NCBI GenBank assembly: GCA_035294565.1
Contig: DATGKR010000128.1
Coordinates: 1 to 64,000 of the forward strand
Origin: DATGKR01 sp035294565
Lineage (GTDB): Bacteria > Actinomycetota > Acidimicrobiia > Acidimicrobiales > Palsa-688
Reading direction: 5' to 3'
DNA: 64,000 bases
The stretch's first letter is position 1; each line of letters starts with the position of its first letter. Below the pieces are notes generated by a model. It ran no database searches and was not told where the DNA came from. It was given only the letters and a program-made list of their open reading frames with translations. This document shows, in pieces, positions 26,883-38,700 of this stretch. Both the position numbers and the translations under genes were made by a program.

Positions 26883-26968
26883 GGGTGGCGCACCGGTTGG
26901 TCCGGTCCTCGGTCCGTGGGGCCCTGGGTGGCGCACCGGTTGGTCCGGTCCTCGGTCCGTGGGGCCCT
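26883..26968. repeat. Perfect 43-bp tandem duplication
   Basis: Bases 26883-26925 are repeated exactly at 26926-26968. The unit begins GGGTGGCGCACCGGTTGGTC and is non-coding, directly behind the rmd stop. It abuts the 123-bp palindromic element that starts at 26970. Perfect identity suggests a recent duplication. Confidence 0.95.
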
Positions 26969-26969
26969 G

Positions 26970-27092
26970 ATTTGCCAAAGTGTCCAGAGCCACCCGCCGC
27001 GAGGGCGACCTCTGGACACTTTGGTCAAAATATTCGCCCTAAATGTCCAGACCCGTGGTTCGCGTGAGCGGGGAGTGGACACTTTGGGAAAT
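26970..27092. repeat. 123-bp double-palindrome element, copy A
   Basis: Bounded by near-identical 17-bp inverted ends (ATTTGCCAAAGTGTCCA at 26970; TGGACACTTTGGGAAAT ending at 27092; one mismatch). It contains two hairpins. The first pairs 26975-26989 with 27010-27024 over 15 perfect base pairs. The second pairs TGTCCA at 27044-27049 with TGGACA at 27076-27081. Between them is the core GGTCAAAATATTCGCCCTAA (27023-27042), identical in copy B. It sits between convergent genes (rmd and the coiled-coil gene). It looks like a REP/MITE-type intergenic element; no transposase is nearby. Confidence 0.85.
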
Positions 27093-27166
27093 TGCCCCGC
27101 AAGTCCCGCCCGAGCCAGCGCCCCGCTACCAGCGGAGCGCCGGCGGGGACCCGGGGACCGGGAGGA

Positions 27167-27640
27167 CTACGCCAGGCCGACGGCGGAGCGCAGCGCCTGC
27201 TCCTGGGCGACCGCGGCGGCGCGGATCGAGTGCACGAGGTTGCGCGCAGCCTCGGGGAGGGTCTCCTCGAGGCGGTCGAGCTGCTCCTCGAACTGCTTGC
27301 GCAGCGGGGCGACGGCCTCGTCCACGTTCTTGGCGAGGTCGGTGAGCTGGTCGCGAAGAACCCCGGTCTCGGGCAGTTCGCCGGCGAGGGAGGACACCTG
27401 GGAGCGAGCTTCGGCGATCTGCTCCCGGATGGATCCGAGGTAGTCCTCGAGGGCGGATGTGGCGCTGGAGGACAACTCGGCCAGGGCGGCGAGCTGGGAC
27501 TCGATCTGCTTGGTCAGCTCGACTCGCTGAACCTGGGCGCGCTGGAAGCCGAGCACGCCGAGTCCGACCGCCACGTAGGCGGCTTCTTTGATCGCATTGT
27601 TGATGTCGTTGACTGTCTTCTCGATGTCGATGGTGGGCAT
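27167..27640 (-). CDS. Small coiled-coil (phasin-like) protein of unknown function
   Basis: 157 residues, predicted almost wholly helical after a short hydrophobic, glycine-containing stretch near residues 21-31 (AYVAVGLGVLG). Heptad-like patterns run from about 35 to 150 with many Gln, Glu, Leu and Ala, like phasins or apolipoprotein-type amphipathic proteins. Membrane or granule association is possible. Unlike most genes here it has a strong Shine-Dalgarno (AGGAGG, 9 bases before the ATG) and a full promoter, suggesting high expression. I do not recognise a named family. Confidence 0.75.
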   Translation of the reverse strand: MPTIDIEKTVNDINNAIKEAAYVAVGLGVLGFQRAQVQRVELTKQIESQLAALAELSSSATSALEDYLGSIREQIAEARSQVSSLAGELPETGVLRDQLTDLAKNVDEAVAPLRKQFEEQLDRLEETLPEAARNLVHSIRAAAVAQEQALRSAVGLA

Positions 27641-27679
27641 TGACGCAACCTCCTAAGGCTGTGCTTACTCTCGTTAGCT

Positions 27680-27708
27680 AGTGTATAACAGTTGCAAGCA
27701 ATTGGCAA
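27680..27708 (-). promoter_or_regulatory. Complete -35/-10 promoter of the coiled-coil gene
   Basis: On the minus strand, TTGCCA (27703-27708) and TACACT (27680-27685) are separated by exactly 17 bases, giving a leader of about 33 bases before the ATG at 27640. An imperfect inverted repeat (TTGC ... GCAA, about 27692-27708) overlaps the -35 and could be an operator. The region is markedly AT-richer than its surroundings. Confidence 0.6.
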
Positions 27709-27860
27709 TGGAATGTGGCGGAGTTCACAGGCCTGGGTGGGCGGCCAGGGAGGCGACGAGGTCCGTGCGCGGGCAGAGCCTGACGTGGATCCGATCGGCT
27801 CGCGTCAGACGAGGGCGTGCTGCGTCGTGGGGAACCCTCCAACTACGCTTTGCAACCCGG

Positions 27861-30800
27861 ATGGCTCCCGAACCCGCGCCGACGGCGCCTGCCGTGGTGG
27901 CGGTGATCGTCACCTGCGACCCCGGCACTTGGTTCGAGGAGGTGCTGGAGTCCTTCGCCGCCCAGGACTATCCGAACCTGTCGGTGCTGGTCGTCGACTC
28001 GGCCAGCACGGTCGACCCGACGCCCCTCGTCTCGGAGGTCCTGCCCGGAGCGTTCGTGCGCCGGCTCGAACGGCGAGCCGGTTTCGGTACCGCCGCCAAC
28101 GAGGTGCTCGGCGCCGTCGACGGCGCCTCTCACTACCTGTTCTGCCACGACGACGTGGTCCTCGCCCCCGACGCCGTACGCCTCCTGGTAGAGGAGGCGT
28201 ACCGTTCCAATGCCGGGGTTACGAGCCCCAAGTTCGTCATGTGGGACGATCCGGCCAGGCTGTTGGCGGTCGGGTCGACCACGGACAAGGTCGGGGCCGC
28301 GCGCAACGTCGTCGAACCCGGCGAGCTCGACCAGGCCCAGCACGACGCCGTCCGGGACGTTCTGGTCGCACCGGGAGGCGCGACGCTGGTCAGGGCTGAC
28401 CTCTTCGAGGAGCTCGGCGGGTTCTCTCCCCTTGTCGAGCAGTACGGGGAGGACGTCGACTTTTCGTGGCGGGCGCGCCTGGCCGGCGCGCGCTTGACCG
28501 TCGTGCCCGCAGCCCGCGTACGTCACCTCGAAGCGACCCGCAACCAGGCTCGCCCGGTTCGCCAGGCGCCCGGTGCAGCCCGGCGGGCGTCCAGACGCCA
28601 GCACGTGAACCGGTTGCGGACCATGCTGACCTGCTACCGATGGTTCACGCTCATCTGGGCCGTTCCGGTGGCGGTGCTATGGGCGCTGGGCGAGGCCGCG
28701 ACCCTCACTGTCCAAGGCCGAGCGGGGGACGGGTGGGTGGCCGTATCGGCTCTGGGCGGCGCGCTGCGCTCGCCGGCGAAGCTGTGGGCGTGCCGGAGGA
28801 AGGTCCAGCGCAACAGGCGGGTCGGTGACAGCCATCTGCGGGCGCTGCAGGCACCGGGTAACAGCCGGCTCCGCCAGTTCCTGGAGTCGCGCTTCGACGG
28901 CAGCGTCCCCGGCCCCGCGACCCGGCCACGGAGCGCAGACTCCCCGGTCCTATCTTTTGGTGGCGCGGAAGCCCCTGACGACGCTGGCGTGCCGTCCGCC
29001 ACCGCGCGTCCGGACGGCGGGGCGGACGGAGCGCCGAAGCCGGTCGTGCCTACTCCCGCCCGCCGGCAAGGGGGGTGGCGAGGTCAGGCGCTCTGTGGCG
29101 TCCTGCTGCTCTTCCTGCTCGTCCTCGGAACCCGGAGCCTGCTGGGGGCCCAGCTACCCGTCGTGGGCACCCTGCCGGACACGTCCCTCGGCTGGACGGG
29201 CATCTGGCGGGAGTGGTGGTCGGCATGGCAGCCGGTGGGGCTGGGTGTCGCCGCGCCCAGTTCCCCGGCGATGGCGATGCTCGGTGTGATCGGCACCGTC
29301 CTCTTCGGTGCCATGGGCACCTTGAAACACGTCGTCGTTCTCGGGCCCCTCCTGATCGGCCCGCTCGGTGCCTACCGGTCGGCGCGGCACTGGGGATCCC
29401 GTTGGGGGCAGCTGGCCGCGGCGGCTTTCTACGCGGTGACACCCCTTTCCTACAACGCCCTCGCCCTCGGCCACTGGGGCGGTTTGGTCGCCTACGGCGC
29501 CTTCCCCTGGATCTTCGGCTCTTTGATCCGGGTCTCAGGGGAGATACCCCTCCCTGCGCCGCTGCGCGGGACGGTCGCCCCCCGGGTTGTCGGTGCCGGC
29601 CTGCTCGTCGCGCTGGCAGCTTCGGTGGCGCCGGGGGTCCTCTACGAGGTGCCGCTGGCCGGCGCCGCGCTCCTTGTGGGCTCCCTCTTGGCCGGCAGGC
29701 TGAGGGGAGGATCACGTATGGCAGGGGCGTCGCTCGGCGCAGCCGCGGTCGCCCTGGTGCTGCTCATGCCCTGGTCTGGAACGGTGGTGGGCAGTTCGAC
29801 CGCGGTGATCGGGCCCGACCGGGGCCCGGCCGGGCGGTTCGGGCTGGGGCAGGTGCTCAGGTTCCACACCGGGCCCTTCGGCAGCGGCGGTTGGGAGTGG
29901 CTGCTGCTGGTGGCCGCCGCCCTACCCCTGCTCGTCGGGCGGGAGTGGCGTCTCGAATGGGCGTCACGGCTGTGGACCGTGGCGCTGACGTTCTTCTTCG
30001 TGACGTGGGCCGGGTCGCGGGGGTGGGTTCCGGCGCTGCCCACCGAGGTCGCGCTTGCGCCGGCGGCCGCCGCACTGGCGGGTTGCGCCGCTCTTGGGGC
30101 GGCTTCGTTCGAGCTGGACCTGCCCGGCTACCGCTTCGGATGGCGTCAGGTGGCCGCGGCGGTTGCGGGGGCGTCCCTGACCCTCGCCGCCGTGCCCTTC
30201 GTCGCAGCCTTGGGCGGAGGGAGGTGGGATCTGCCCTCGGCCGACGCGGCCTCCGTTCTCACCTTCCTGCCGAACCCCCACGGCGGCGACTACCGGGTCC
30301 TCTGGGCCGGCAGCCCCGACGCCCTCCCCCTCGCCGGCCTGCCCCTCGAGAAAGGCTTCGCGTACGGGACCACCTTCGACGGACCGACCACCCTCGCCGA
30401 CGACTGGGCTCCCGGCAGCCCCGGCGCATCCGGAGAGCTGGCCGGCGACCTCCACCTCGTCGAACGCGGGCTGACCACCAAACTGGGCCATCTCCTCGCC
30501 CCGGCTGGGGTGCTCTACCTGGTGGTTCCCAACCACAGCGGTCCGTCAGGATCGAAAAGCGCCGCGGTGCCCGTGCCCTCCGCCCTGCTCGCCGGCATGG
30601 CGCTGCAGACCGACATGTACCCGGTAGACGTGGGGGACCCCCACTACTCGGTCTACCGCAACGCCGCATGGGCACCGGGTCGCTCGGTCCTGCCGACGAG
30701 CGCGGCGGCCGCCTCGCATGCCGGGTTGCTCGCCGGACGGCGCCTTGCCCAGGGGACTGACCTCCACGGGGCCGTCCCGGTGATGACGGGAGGCCACGAA

Positions 30801-31226
30801 GCCGGAGTCGACGGCAGGGTGGTCCCCGGCACCGACGTCTTCGTCTCGGCTACCTACTCCGCCGGTTGGACCCTCGGCGTGGCCGGACGTCAGGTGAGGC
30901 CCACCCGCGCCTTCGGCTGGGCCATGTCGTTCAGCGTGCCCCGCCTGGACGCGTCAGCATCCACCGAGCCCGCCCATCTCGGTTATGGCGCGCCGCTGGT
31001 CGTGCGCGGCGGAGACGTGCTCCAGCTGGTCCTGTGGGTGGGCGCAGCGGCCATGGTGGCGGCAGGCGCTCGGCGCAGGGCCAGACGGCGCACAACCGAG
31101 GTCGTGGACCCCTCCTGGTTCGAGCCGAAGGGGGCCCCGTCACCCCGCCACCGTCGGGCGCGGACGGCCCCGGCGGCGGACGACCTGGGCCCGCTCAGCG
31201 GGGACGAGGTGTGGAGCGATGTCTAG
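27861..31226 (+). CDS. Large membrane glycosyltransferase: GT2 domain plus polytopic membrane region
   Basis: 1121 residues. The N-terminal GT2 domain (about 10-260) has VIVTCDPGTWFEE, VLVVDSAS, FCHDDVVLAPDAV and EQYGEDVDFSWRARLAGA. Two hydrophobic helices near 265-295 are followed by a Pro/Arg-rich cytoplasmic linker (about 345-400). The rest is a polytopic membrane region with about 10-12 predicted helices and a long extracytoplasmic stretch. This layout resembles actinobacterial envelope glycosyltransferases of the arabinogalactan/polyprenol-sugar type. The ATG at 27861 was chosen because upstream in-frame residues look non-coding; TACGCT lies 11 bases before it. The TAG overlaps the next gene. 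Confidence 0.82.
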   Translation: MAPEPAPTAPAVVAVIVTCDPGTWFEEVLESFAAQDYPNLSVLVVDSASTVDPTPLVSEVLPGAFVRRLERRAGFGTAANEVLGAVDGASHYLFCHDDVVLAPDAVRLLVEEAYRSNAGVTSPKFVMWDDPARLLAVGSTTDKVGAARNVVEPGELDQAQHDAVRDVLVAPGGATLVRADLFEELGGFSPLVEQYGEDVDFSWRARLAGARLTVVPAARVRHLEATRNQARPVRQAPGAARRASRRQHVNRLRTMLTCYRWFTLIWAVPVAVLWALGEAATLTVQGRAGDGWVAVSALGGALRSPAKLWACRRKVQRNRRVGDSHLRALQAPGNSRLRQFLESRFDGSVPGPATRPRSADSPVLSFGGAEAPDDAGVPSATARPDGGADGAPKPVVPTPARRQGGWRGQALCGVLLLFLLVLGTRSLLGAQLPVVGTLPDTSLGWTGIWREWWSAWQPVGLGVAAPSSPAMAMLGVIGTVLFGAMGTLKHVVVLGPLLIGPLGAYRSARHWGSRWGQLAAAAFYAVTPLSYNALALGHWGGLVAYGAFPWIFGSLIRVSGEIPLPAPLRGTVAPRVVGAGLLVALAASVAPGVLYEVPLAGAALLVGSLLAGRLRGGSRMAGASLGAAAVALVLLMPWSGTVVGSSTAVIGPDRGPAGRFGLGQVLRFHTGPFGSGGWEWLLLVAAALPLLVGREWRLEWASRLWTVALTFFFVTWAGSRGWVPALPTEVALAPAAAALAGCAALGAASFELDLPGYRFGWRQVAAAVAGASLTLAAVPFVAALGGGRWDLPSADAASVLTFLPNPHGGDYRVLWAGSPDALPLAGLPLEKGFAYGTTFDGPTTLADDWAPGSPGASGELAGDLHLVERGLTTKLGHLLAPAGVLYLVVPNHSGPSGSKSAAVPVPSALLAGMALQTDMYPVDVGDPHYSVYRNAAWAPGRSVLPTSAAAASHAGLLAGRRLAQGTDLHGAVPVMTGGHEAGVDGRVVPGTDVFVSATYSAGWTLGVAGRQVRPTRAFGWAMSFSVPRLDASASTEPAHLGYGAPLVVRGGDVLQLVLWVGAAAMVAAGARRRARRRTTEVVDPSWFEPKGAPSPRHRRARTAPAADDLGPLSGDEVWSDV

Positions 31227-32718
31227 GCCAGGCGGCGGGGGGCCACGCAGGTCTCTCATCCTGGCCGTGCTGGCCGGCGCGCTCGTCGCCGGCGGGTTGG
31301 CTGACCGGGCTGCGCGGCCGAGCACCGTATCGGCATCGCCCCCGGTGGTCGCGGCGTCGGCGGCCGCTCCCGCCGACGCGCTCTCCTCATCGTGGTTCTG
31401 CGCGGGAGCAACCGACACCGGCGGGGCGTTGCCCGGCTCGGTCGTGATAGCCAATGACGCCGGACGGCCCGTGGAGGGCCGGGTGACCCTCATGTCCAGC
31501 GCAGGCGCCTCCCGCTCCGTGGCGGTGAGCGTCGGGCGATACTCGTCTCTGGCCATTCCCGAGTCGGTTCCCGGTGCCGCCCAGGACTGGGTGGGGGCGG
31601 TGGTCGACATGGAGGGCGGCGCCGTGGTCGTCGAGCAGGAGGTGGATGGAGGATCGGTGCTCGGCCGATCCGTCGCCCCGTGCGCGACGTCCGCCTCGCC
31701 GAGGTGGTATTTCCCAACCGGCCAGACCAGGGTCAACGCGGGCGAGGAGATCCTGCTCTTGAACCCCTACGCCACACCTGTCGTCGCCGACCTGTCGTTC
31801 ACCACCGACCACGGTGTCGAGACACCCGTCGACTTGCAGGGCATCACCGTTCCTGCCAACGGGTTGAACAGCATCGACATCGGCAAGGCCTTGCCGCGGC
31901 GCTCCTACATAGCGGCGACGGTCTCCGCTCGCTCGGGCGGCATCGTCGCCTGGCAGTCCACGTGGGTGACACCCCCGCCAGTGGGGGCGCCGCTGGTGGG
32001 CACGCCGGCGGCGTCGGCCCCTCTCGCCGACCCGGCCCTTCCCGTTCCAGGGCTCTCCGTCAGCCTCGGCGCCCCGCTGGCGGCGACCCGCTGGGCGTGG
32101 CCCGACGGGATCGACGGCGGGGGCGTCGACGAGCAGTACGTCGTCTACGACCCGTCGGGACGGGCGGCCGACGTCCGTCTGTCGGTGAGCCTCGCCCAGG
32201 GGGCGGCAGAGCCTCTGTCCTTCTCCGTCGGGCCGGGCCAGGTCGTGCCGATCGTCTCTGCGCAGCAGGCGCGGATCCCCGCCGGCGTGCCGCATTCAGC
32301 CACCCTGGTGAGCTTGAACGGGGTCCCCGTCGTCGCGGCGCGCAGCCTGACGGTCGACACGGGTGCTGCGAAGGGCATCGCTTCGCTGCTCGGTTCCCAG
32401 CATGCCGCCTTGGCGTGGGTGGTGGCCGCCCCCGCGTCCGACCCTGGGCACTCGGGCCAGGTGGTCGTGTCCAACCCCGGTCGCGTCCCTGAAGCAGTGC
32501 GGATCACCCAACTCGACGGGGGCAGCATCGTGGCCGTGCCGGGTGTGGGACCCCTGACAGTGCCCGCCGGGGGCCGGCTCGCCGTTACGCTCCCGGACGG
32601 CCAGCAGGCCCCCGTCGTTGTCCGCTCCGCCGGCCCGGTCTACGTCGAGTACAACCTGGCGGGCACCGGTTCGACGGGCGGGGTCAGCGCCAGCATGGCC
32701 GTCCCGCTCGCCCCCTAG
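31219..32718 (+). CDS. Secreted DUF5719-like protein
   Basis: 499 residues. A signal or anchor helix at about 13-28 (LILAVLAGALVAGGLA) is followed by repeated beta-sandwich-like segments (VVIANDAGRPVEGRVTLMS, ILLLNPYATPVVADLSF, VVVSNPGRVPEAVRITQL). The pattern fits the DUF5719 family of actinobacterial exported proteins, which often lie after a large membrane glycosyltransferase, exactly as here. The ATG overlaps the upstream stop by 8 bases, with GGAG just before it. It probably works outside the membrane with that glycosyltransferase; biochemical role unknown. Confidence 0.76.
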   Translation: MSRPGGGGPRRSLILAVLAGALVAGGLADRAARPSTVSASPPVVAASAAAPADALSSSWFCAGATDTGGALPGSVVIANDAGRPVEGRVTLMSSAGASRSVAVSVGRYSSLAIPESVPGAAQDWVGAVVDMEGGAVVVEQEVDGGSVLGRSVAPCATSASPRWYFPTGQTRVNAGEEILLLNPYATPVVADLSFTTDHGVETPVDLQGITVPANGLNSIDIGKALPRRSYIAATVSARSGGIVAWQSTWVTPPPVGAPLVGTPAASAPLADPALPVPGLSVSLGAPLAATRWAWPDGIDGGGVDEQYVVYDPSGRAADVRLSVSLAQGAAEPLSFSVGPGQVVPIVSAQQARIPAGVPHSATLVSLNGVPVVAARSLTVDTGAAKGIASLLGSQHAALAWVVAAPASDPGHSGQVVVSNPGRVPEAVRITQLDGGSIVAVPGVGPLTVPAGGRLAVTLPDGQQAPVVVRSAGPVYVEYNLAGTGSTGGVSASMAVPLAP

Positions 32719-32765
32719 CGCCGGCCGGTTCGGCAGCCCACCGAAAGACAGGGAGCGGCAGCGGC

Positions 32766-34712
<1,947 letters not shown>

Positions 34713-34719
34713 GGAAACC

Positions 34720-34725
34720 ATGCTA
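34720..34725 (-). promoter_or_regulatory. -10 box of ftsH
   Basis: TAGCAT (complement of ATGCTA) lies 7 bases before the ftsH ATG at 34712, without a Shine-Dalgarno sequence. Confidence 0.55.
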
Positions 34726-34734
34726 CGCCGGCCA

Positions 34735-35484
34735 ATGGCAAATAGGCTGGAGGCCTTGCGGCCGGACCGCCTTATGGGAGGCTCCCCCCGGGGCGCGCTG
34801 GCTGTCGCCGCCGGCGGTTTCGCCGTCGGGATCGTCTTTTCGGCGATCACCGCCGCCGTCGCAGAGGCGGCGACCGGCTACTCGGTGTCAGCGGGGGGGC
34901 CGGTGCCGGTAGCGGTGACCGTGGCCGACCTGCTCGGACTTTGGGTCGGACTGCTGGGGGCGGTCGTGTACGCAAGCCGAGCTTGGGGGAGCGGCCGGCT
35001 CGCACGGGACTTCGGTCTTCGGGTGGCAGCTTGGTGGGAGGTGCCCCTGGGCGTCGCCGTGGGCGCAGCCAGCCAGTACCTGCTGGTGCCCGCCGTCTAC
35101 CTGCCGCTTGAGCAGGTCGACCGGGGGCTGTCCCGCCAGCTCGGCCAGCCGGCGCTGCGCGAGACCGGCGCCGCCCATGGCGTCCCTGCAGCGGCGGTCG
35201 TGTTCGTCTTCCTTGCGCTCGGCGCGCCGCTGGTCGAAGAGCTCTTTTTCCGGGGGTTGATCTTGGGGTCGCTGATGCGGCTCGTGCCTGCGCCGGTAGC
35301 CGTGGTGGGCACCGGGCTCCTGTTCGCCTTGGCGCATTTCGAGGCGGCGCAGTTCTTGGGGCTGGCCGCGTTCGGCGTGGTGCTGGGAATTCTTGCCTGG
35401 AGAACAGGCCGTCTGGCGTCGTCGGTGGCCGCTCACATGGCTTTCAACGCGGTAGCCGTCGTCACTGTGGTCCACCTTCGCTGA
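34735..35484 (+). CDS. CPBP (CAAX-protease-like) intramembrane metalloprotease
   Basis: About 249 residues with 7-8 hydrophobic helices. The CPBP (Abi/Rce1) motifs are visible: EELFFRGLILG (motif 1, Glu-Glu-x3-Arg) and FALAHF (motif 2 histidine), then HMAFNAVAVV (motif 3). Such proteins cleave or bind membrane substrates and often act in stress or bacteriocin immunity; the substrate is unknown. Start uncertain: the ATG at 34735 is used, but TAGGCT (34743-34748) followed 7 bases later by an in-frame TTG at 34756 fits the local leaderless pattern better. Divergent from ftsH. Confidence 0.85.
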   Translation: MANRLEALRPDRLMGGSPRGALAVAAGGFAVGIVFSAITAAVAEAATGYSVSAGGPVPVAVTVADLLGLWVGLLGAVVYASRAWGSGRLARDFGLRVAAWWEVPLGVAVGAASQYLLVPAVYLPLEQVDRGLSRQLGQPALRETGAAHGVPAAAVVFVFLALGAPLVEELFFRGLILGSLMRLVPAPVAVVGTGLLFALAHFEAAQFLGLAAFGVVLGILAWRTGRLASSVAAHMAFNAVAVVTVVHLR

Positions 35485-35524
35485 TCGCTCAAGCCTTCCC
35501 CTTTCGCGGCCGATCAACAACAAC

Positions 35525-35695
35525 ATGAAGTGCCCCGAATGCCGGATACGAGAACTGGTCGTGATCGAGCTTCAACTCGGCGGCGATCCGGTGACGATGG
35601 CAAGCTGCTCCCACTGCGACCGCCGATGGTGGCAGGGGATGGAAGGGTCGCTCACCCTCGACTCGGTCCTGGAGATGGCATCGGCAGGCGTATGA
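35525..35695 (+). CDS. 56-residue zinc-ribbon protein
   Basis: A short ORF starting MKCPECRIREL with a second pair SCSHCDRRWW, giving CxxC-x22-CxxC, a minimal zinc ribbon. Trp-Trp follows the second pair, and a short helix (SLTLDSVLEMASAG) ends the protein. It lies between the CAAX-protease gene and the membrane protein, co-directional with both. It might bind RNA, DNA or a protein partner. It is at the equivalent place to the cysteine-rich DUF3499 gene of other actinobacteria but is not clearly the same family. A 6-bp hairpin (35705-35720) follows before the next ATG. Confidence 0.7.
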   Translation: MKCPECRIRELVVIELQLGGDPVTMASCSHCDRRWWQGMEGSLTLDSVLEMASAGV

Positions 35696-35734
35696 CGCCT
35701 CTCCGCCCGTCCGAACGGGCAACATGGGGGCGGC

Positions 35735-38700
35735 ATGACCGCGGCCGGGATCATCGACACGACCGAGGCGGAGGAGGGGATCTGGCCTCCTGAATCCGCC
35801 CGTCCCCGCTGGGACCGGGTTCGGGAAAAAGCCCGGCCCGAGGCGATCGTCACCTTCCTCGTGGTCGCAGCCTGTGTGGCGTTCGTGTTCAAGGAGATGC
35901 AGCCTTCGCAGCTGTTCGCGAACACCACCCCGGCCGGCGGGGACATGGGCGCGCACGTCTGGCTCCCCGCCTACGTCAAGCGGGCGCTGCTGCCGCACCT
36001 GAAGCTCCTCGGCTGGGCGCCCGACTGGTACGACGGCTTCCCGGCGCTCAGCTTCTACTTCCCCCTGCCCGTGGTGGCGATCGCGGTCCTCTCCTACGTC
36101 ATCCCCTACAACATCGCTTTCAAGCTCATCGCGGTCGTCGGGCTCGTCACCCTTCCCGTGGCGGCTTGGGCCTTCGGACGTCTCGCCAGGCTGCGCTTCC
36201 CCACACCCGCTCTGCTTGCCCTCGCCACCCTGCCCTACCTCTTCGCCAACTTCGGCCCCGACGGCAACATCTCCGGGGGCAACATCGCCTCAGCGATGGC
36301 AGGGGAGTTCTCGTTCTCCATCTCCCTGACGCTCGCCCTGTTGTTCCTCGGCCTCGTCGCCAAGGGTCTTCGCGACGGCAAGCACCGGGCGTCGGCAGCC
36401 GTCGTGCTCGCCTGCTGCGGCCTGAGCCACGTGCTGCCCCTCTTCTTCGCCGTCGTCGGGGCCGTCGTGCTCACAGCCATGGAGCTCGTCTCCACCCGCG
36501 ACCCGAGGAAGCTGCTGTGGACCGTGCCTGCGGGACTCACAGGCGGGGCGCTGCTGGCCTTCTGGGCCCTGCCGTTCTGGTACCGCCTGCCGTACTCGAC
36601 GAACATGGGGTACGGCAAGAACACCGCGTACGTCTCGTCGCTTTTCCCCCGTGACTTCACCTGGCTTATCGTCCTGGCGGCCATAGGGCTGATCCTCTCC
36701 GCGGTGCGGTCCAATCGGCTCGGCGTCTTCCTGGGGATCATGAGCGCCCTGTCGGCCGCGGCCTTCGTGGCCTCCCCCTCGAACCGGCTGTGGAACGAGC
36801 GGTTCCTCCCGTTCTGGTTCCTCTGCCTCTATTTCCTGGCGGGTGTGGCGTTGGCCGAGGGTGGCGCCCTGCTCCTGGAGCTCGCCACCCGCCGCCCGCC
36901 CCGCGGGGCCCGCACCTACCTGCCGGTGCCGATCCTGAGCGGGCTGATCGTCTTCGCCTGGGTCCTCTACCCCCTCCACGACCTGCCTTTCGGGCACATG
37001 ACGGCCGCCGGCCAGTACGACTGGCTCGGCATCAAGAGCACCGACAGCTCGTTCATCCCCGACTGGGTCTACTGGAACTTCTCCGGATACCAGAACCCAG
37101 GCAAGTCGCGCCGCGACGAGTACTTCGCCCTCATAGCGGAGATGAAGAAGCTCGGCTCCGAGTACGGCTGCGGGCGGGCCATGTGGGAGTACGAGCCGGA
37201 GCTGAACGACATGGGAACACCCGACGCGCTCATGCTGCTTCCCTACTGGACCGACGGGTGCATCGCCTCGCAGGAAGGCCTCTACTACGAGTCCTCGGCC
37301 ACCACCCCCTACCACTTCCTCAACGCGGCCGAGCTTTCCGACCAGCCATCCAATCCGGTGCGGGGCCTCGACTACCCGCCCGCCCCGGACGTGTCCGAAG
37401 GGATCGCCCACCTGCAGATGCTCGGGGTGAAGTACTTCATGGCCGAAACCCCCGACATAGAGGCAGCCGCCGACGCAAACAGCAACCTGCTCCTCGTCGG
37501 CACGGTCGGTCCCTACCCGGTCACCTACACCACCGGCTCGACGACGCAGGTGAAGGAACGCACCTGGAAGATCTACGAAATACTCGACTCCCACCTGGTC
37601 ACACCCCTAGTGAACCAGCCGGTGGTCCTGCGAGGGGTGCAGTCGAGGAACCCCTCCGTGTGGCTCGACGCGTCAGAGTCCTGGTACCTCGACCCGGCGG
37701 ACTGGCAGGTCTACGAGACGGCCTCGGGGCCGAAGAGCTGGCCGAGGGTGTCGCCGGGTCAGAAGAACCTGCCGATGATCCCCGAGCCGGCGGTGCAAGT
37801 CTCGGATGTGAGGCAGACGACCCAGAGCATCAGCTTCAACGTCGACCAGACGGGAGTCCCGGTGCTGGTGAAGGTGTCCTACTACCCGAACTGGCAGGTG
37901 TCGGGAGCCAAGGCGGTGTACCGGGCGACGCCGAACCTCATGGTCGTCGTGCCCACCGCCGACCATGTGGAGCTCACCTACGGGTACACCCCCATCGACT
38001 GGACGGGCTTCGCCTTGTCCCTGCTCGGCCTCGCCGCGGTCGTCCTGTTGTGGCGGCTGAAGCCGGTCGCATACGGCACCCCTCCTGAGCGGCGCCGCCG
38101 CTTCGCTAAGGTTCCCGAGTTGACTTCTGGAGCGAACCTCGACCGGATCTTCAAGGCCTACGACATTCGCGGCACCGTGCCCGACGAGCTCGACGCCGAG
38201 ATCTCCCGGGCGGTGGGAGAGTCCTTCGCGCGCTTCACCGGGGCGGAGAGAGTCCTGGTGGCCCGGGACATGCGGCCCTCCGGCGAGGAGCTGGTGAGGG
38301 CCTTCTCCAAGGGCGCGACCTCCGTCGGGGTCGACGTCGTGGACCTCGGGCTGTGCTCCACCGACGAGATGTACTTCGCGTCCGGGAGCATGGGCGCCCC
38401 TGGGGCAATGTTCACCGCCTCCCACAACCCCGCTCGCTACAACGGCATCAAGCTGTGCGGCGCAGGAGCCCGTCCCATCGGCGCCGACACAGGCCTGCTC
38501 GAGATTCGGGCCGGGGTAGCGCACGCCCTCGCCGCCGGGCCCCCGCCTCCCGGTCTCGCCGGGCAGGTCCTGCACGCCGACGTGCTGGCCGATTACGCGG
38601 CGAAGGTCCGTTCCTTCGTGGACCACTCCGCGTTGCGACCGCTCAAGGTGGTCGCCGACGTCGCCAACGGGATGGGCGGTCTGGTGGTCCCTGCCGTCTT

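Noticed and set aside
26883..26968. CRISPR array (also considered for 62891-62972).
   Set aside because: Repeats are directly adjacent without spacers and no cas genes are present.
12074..27166. Sugar-nucleotide cluster as a horizontally acquired island.
   Set aside because: GC content and codon use match the flanking genes, no tRNA, integrase or insertion sequence borders it, and the order partly matches a conserved actinobacterial neighbourhood.
35705..35720. Hairpin before the membrane protein gene as a terminator.
   Set aside because: A 6-bp stem with no T-run; the genes either side are co-directional and closely spaced.
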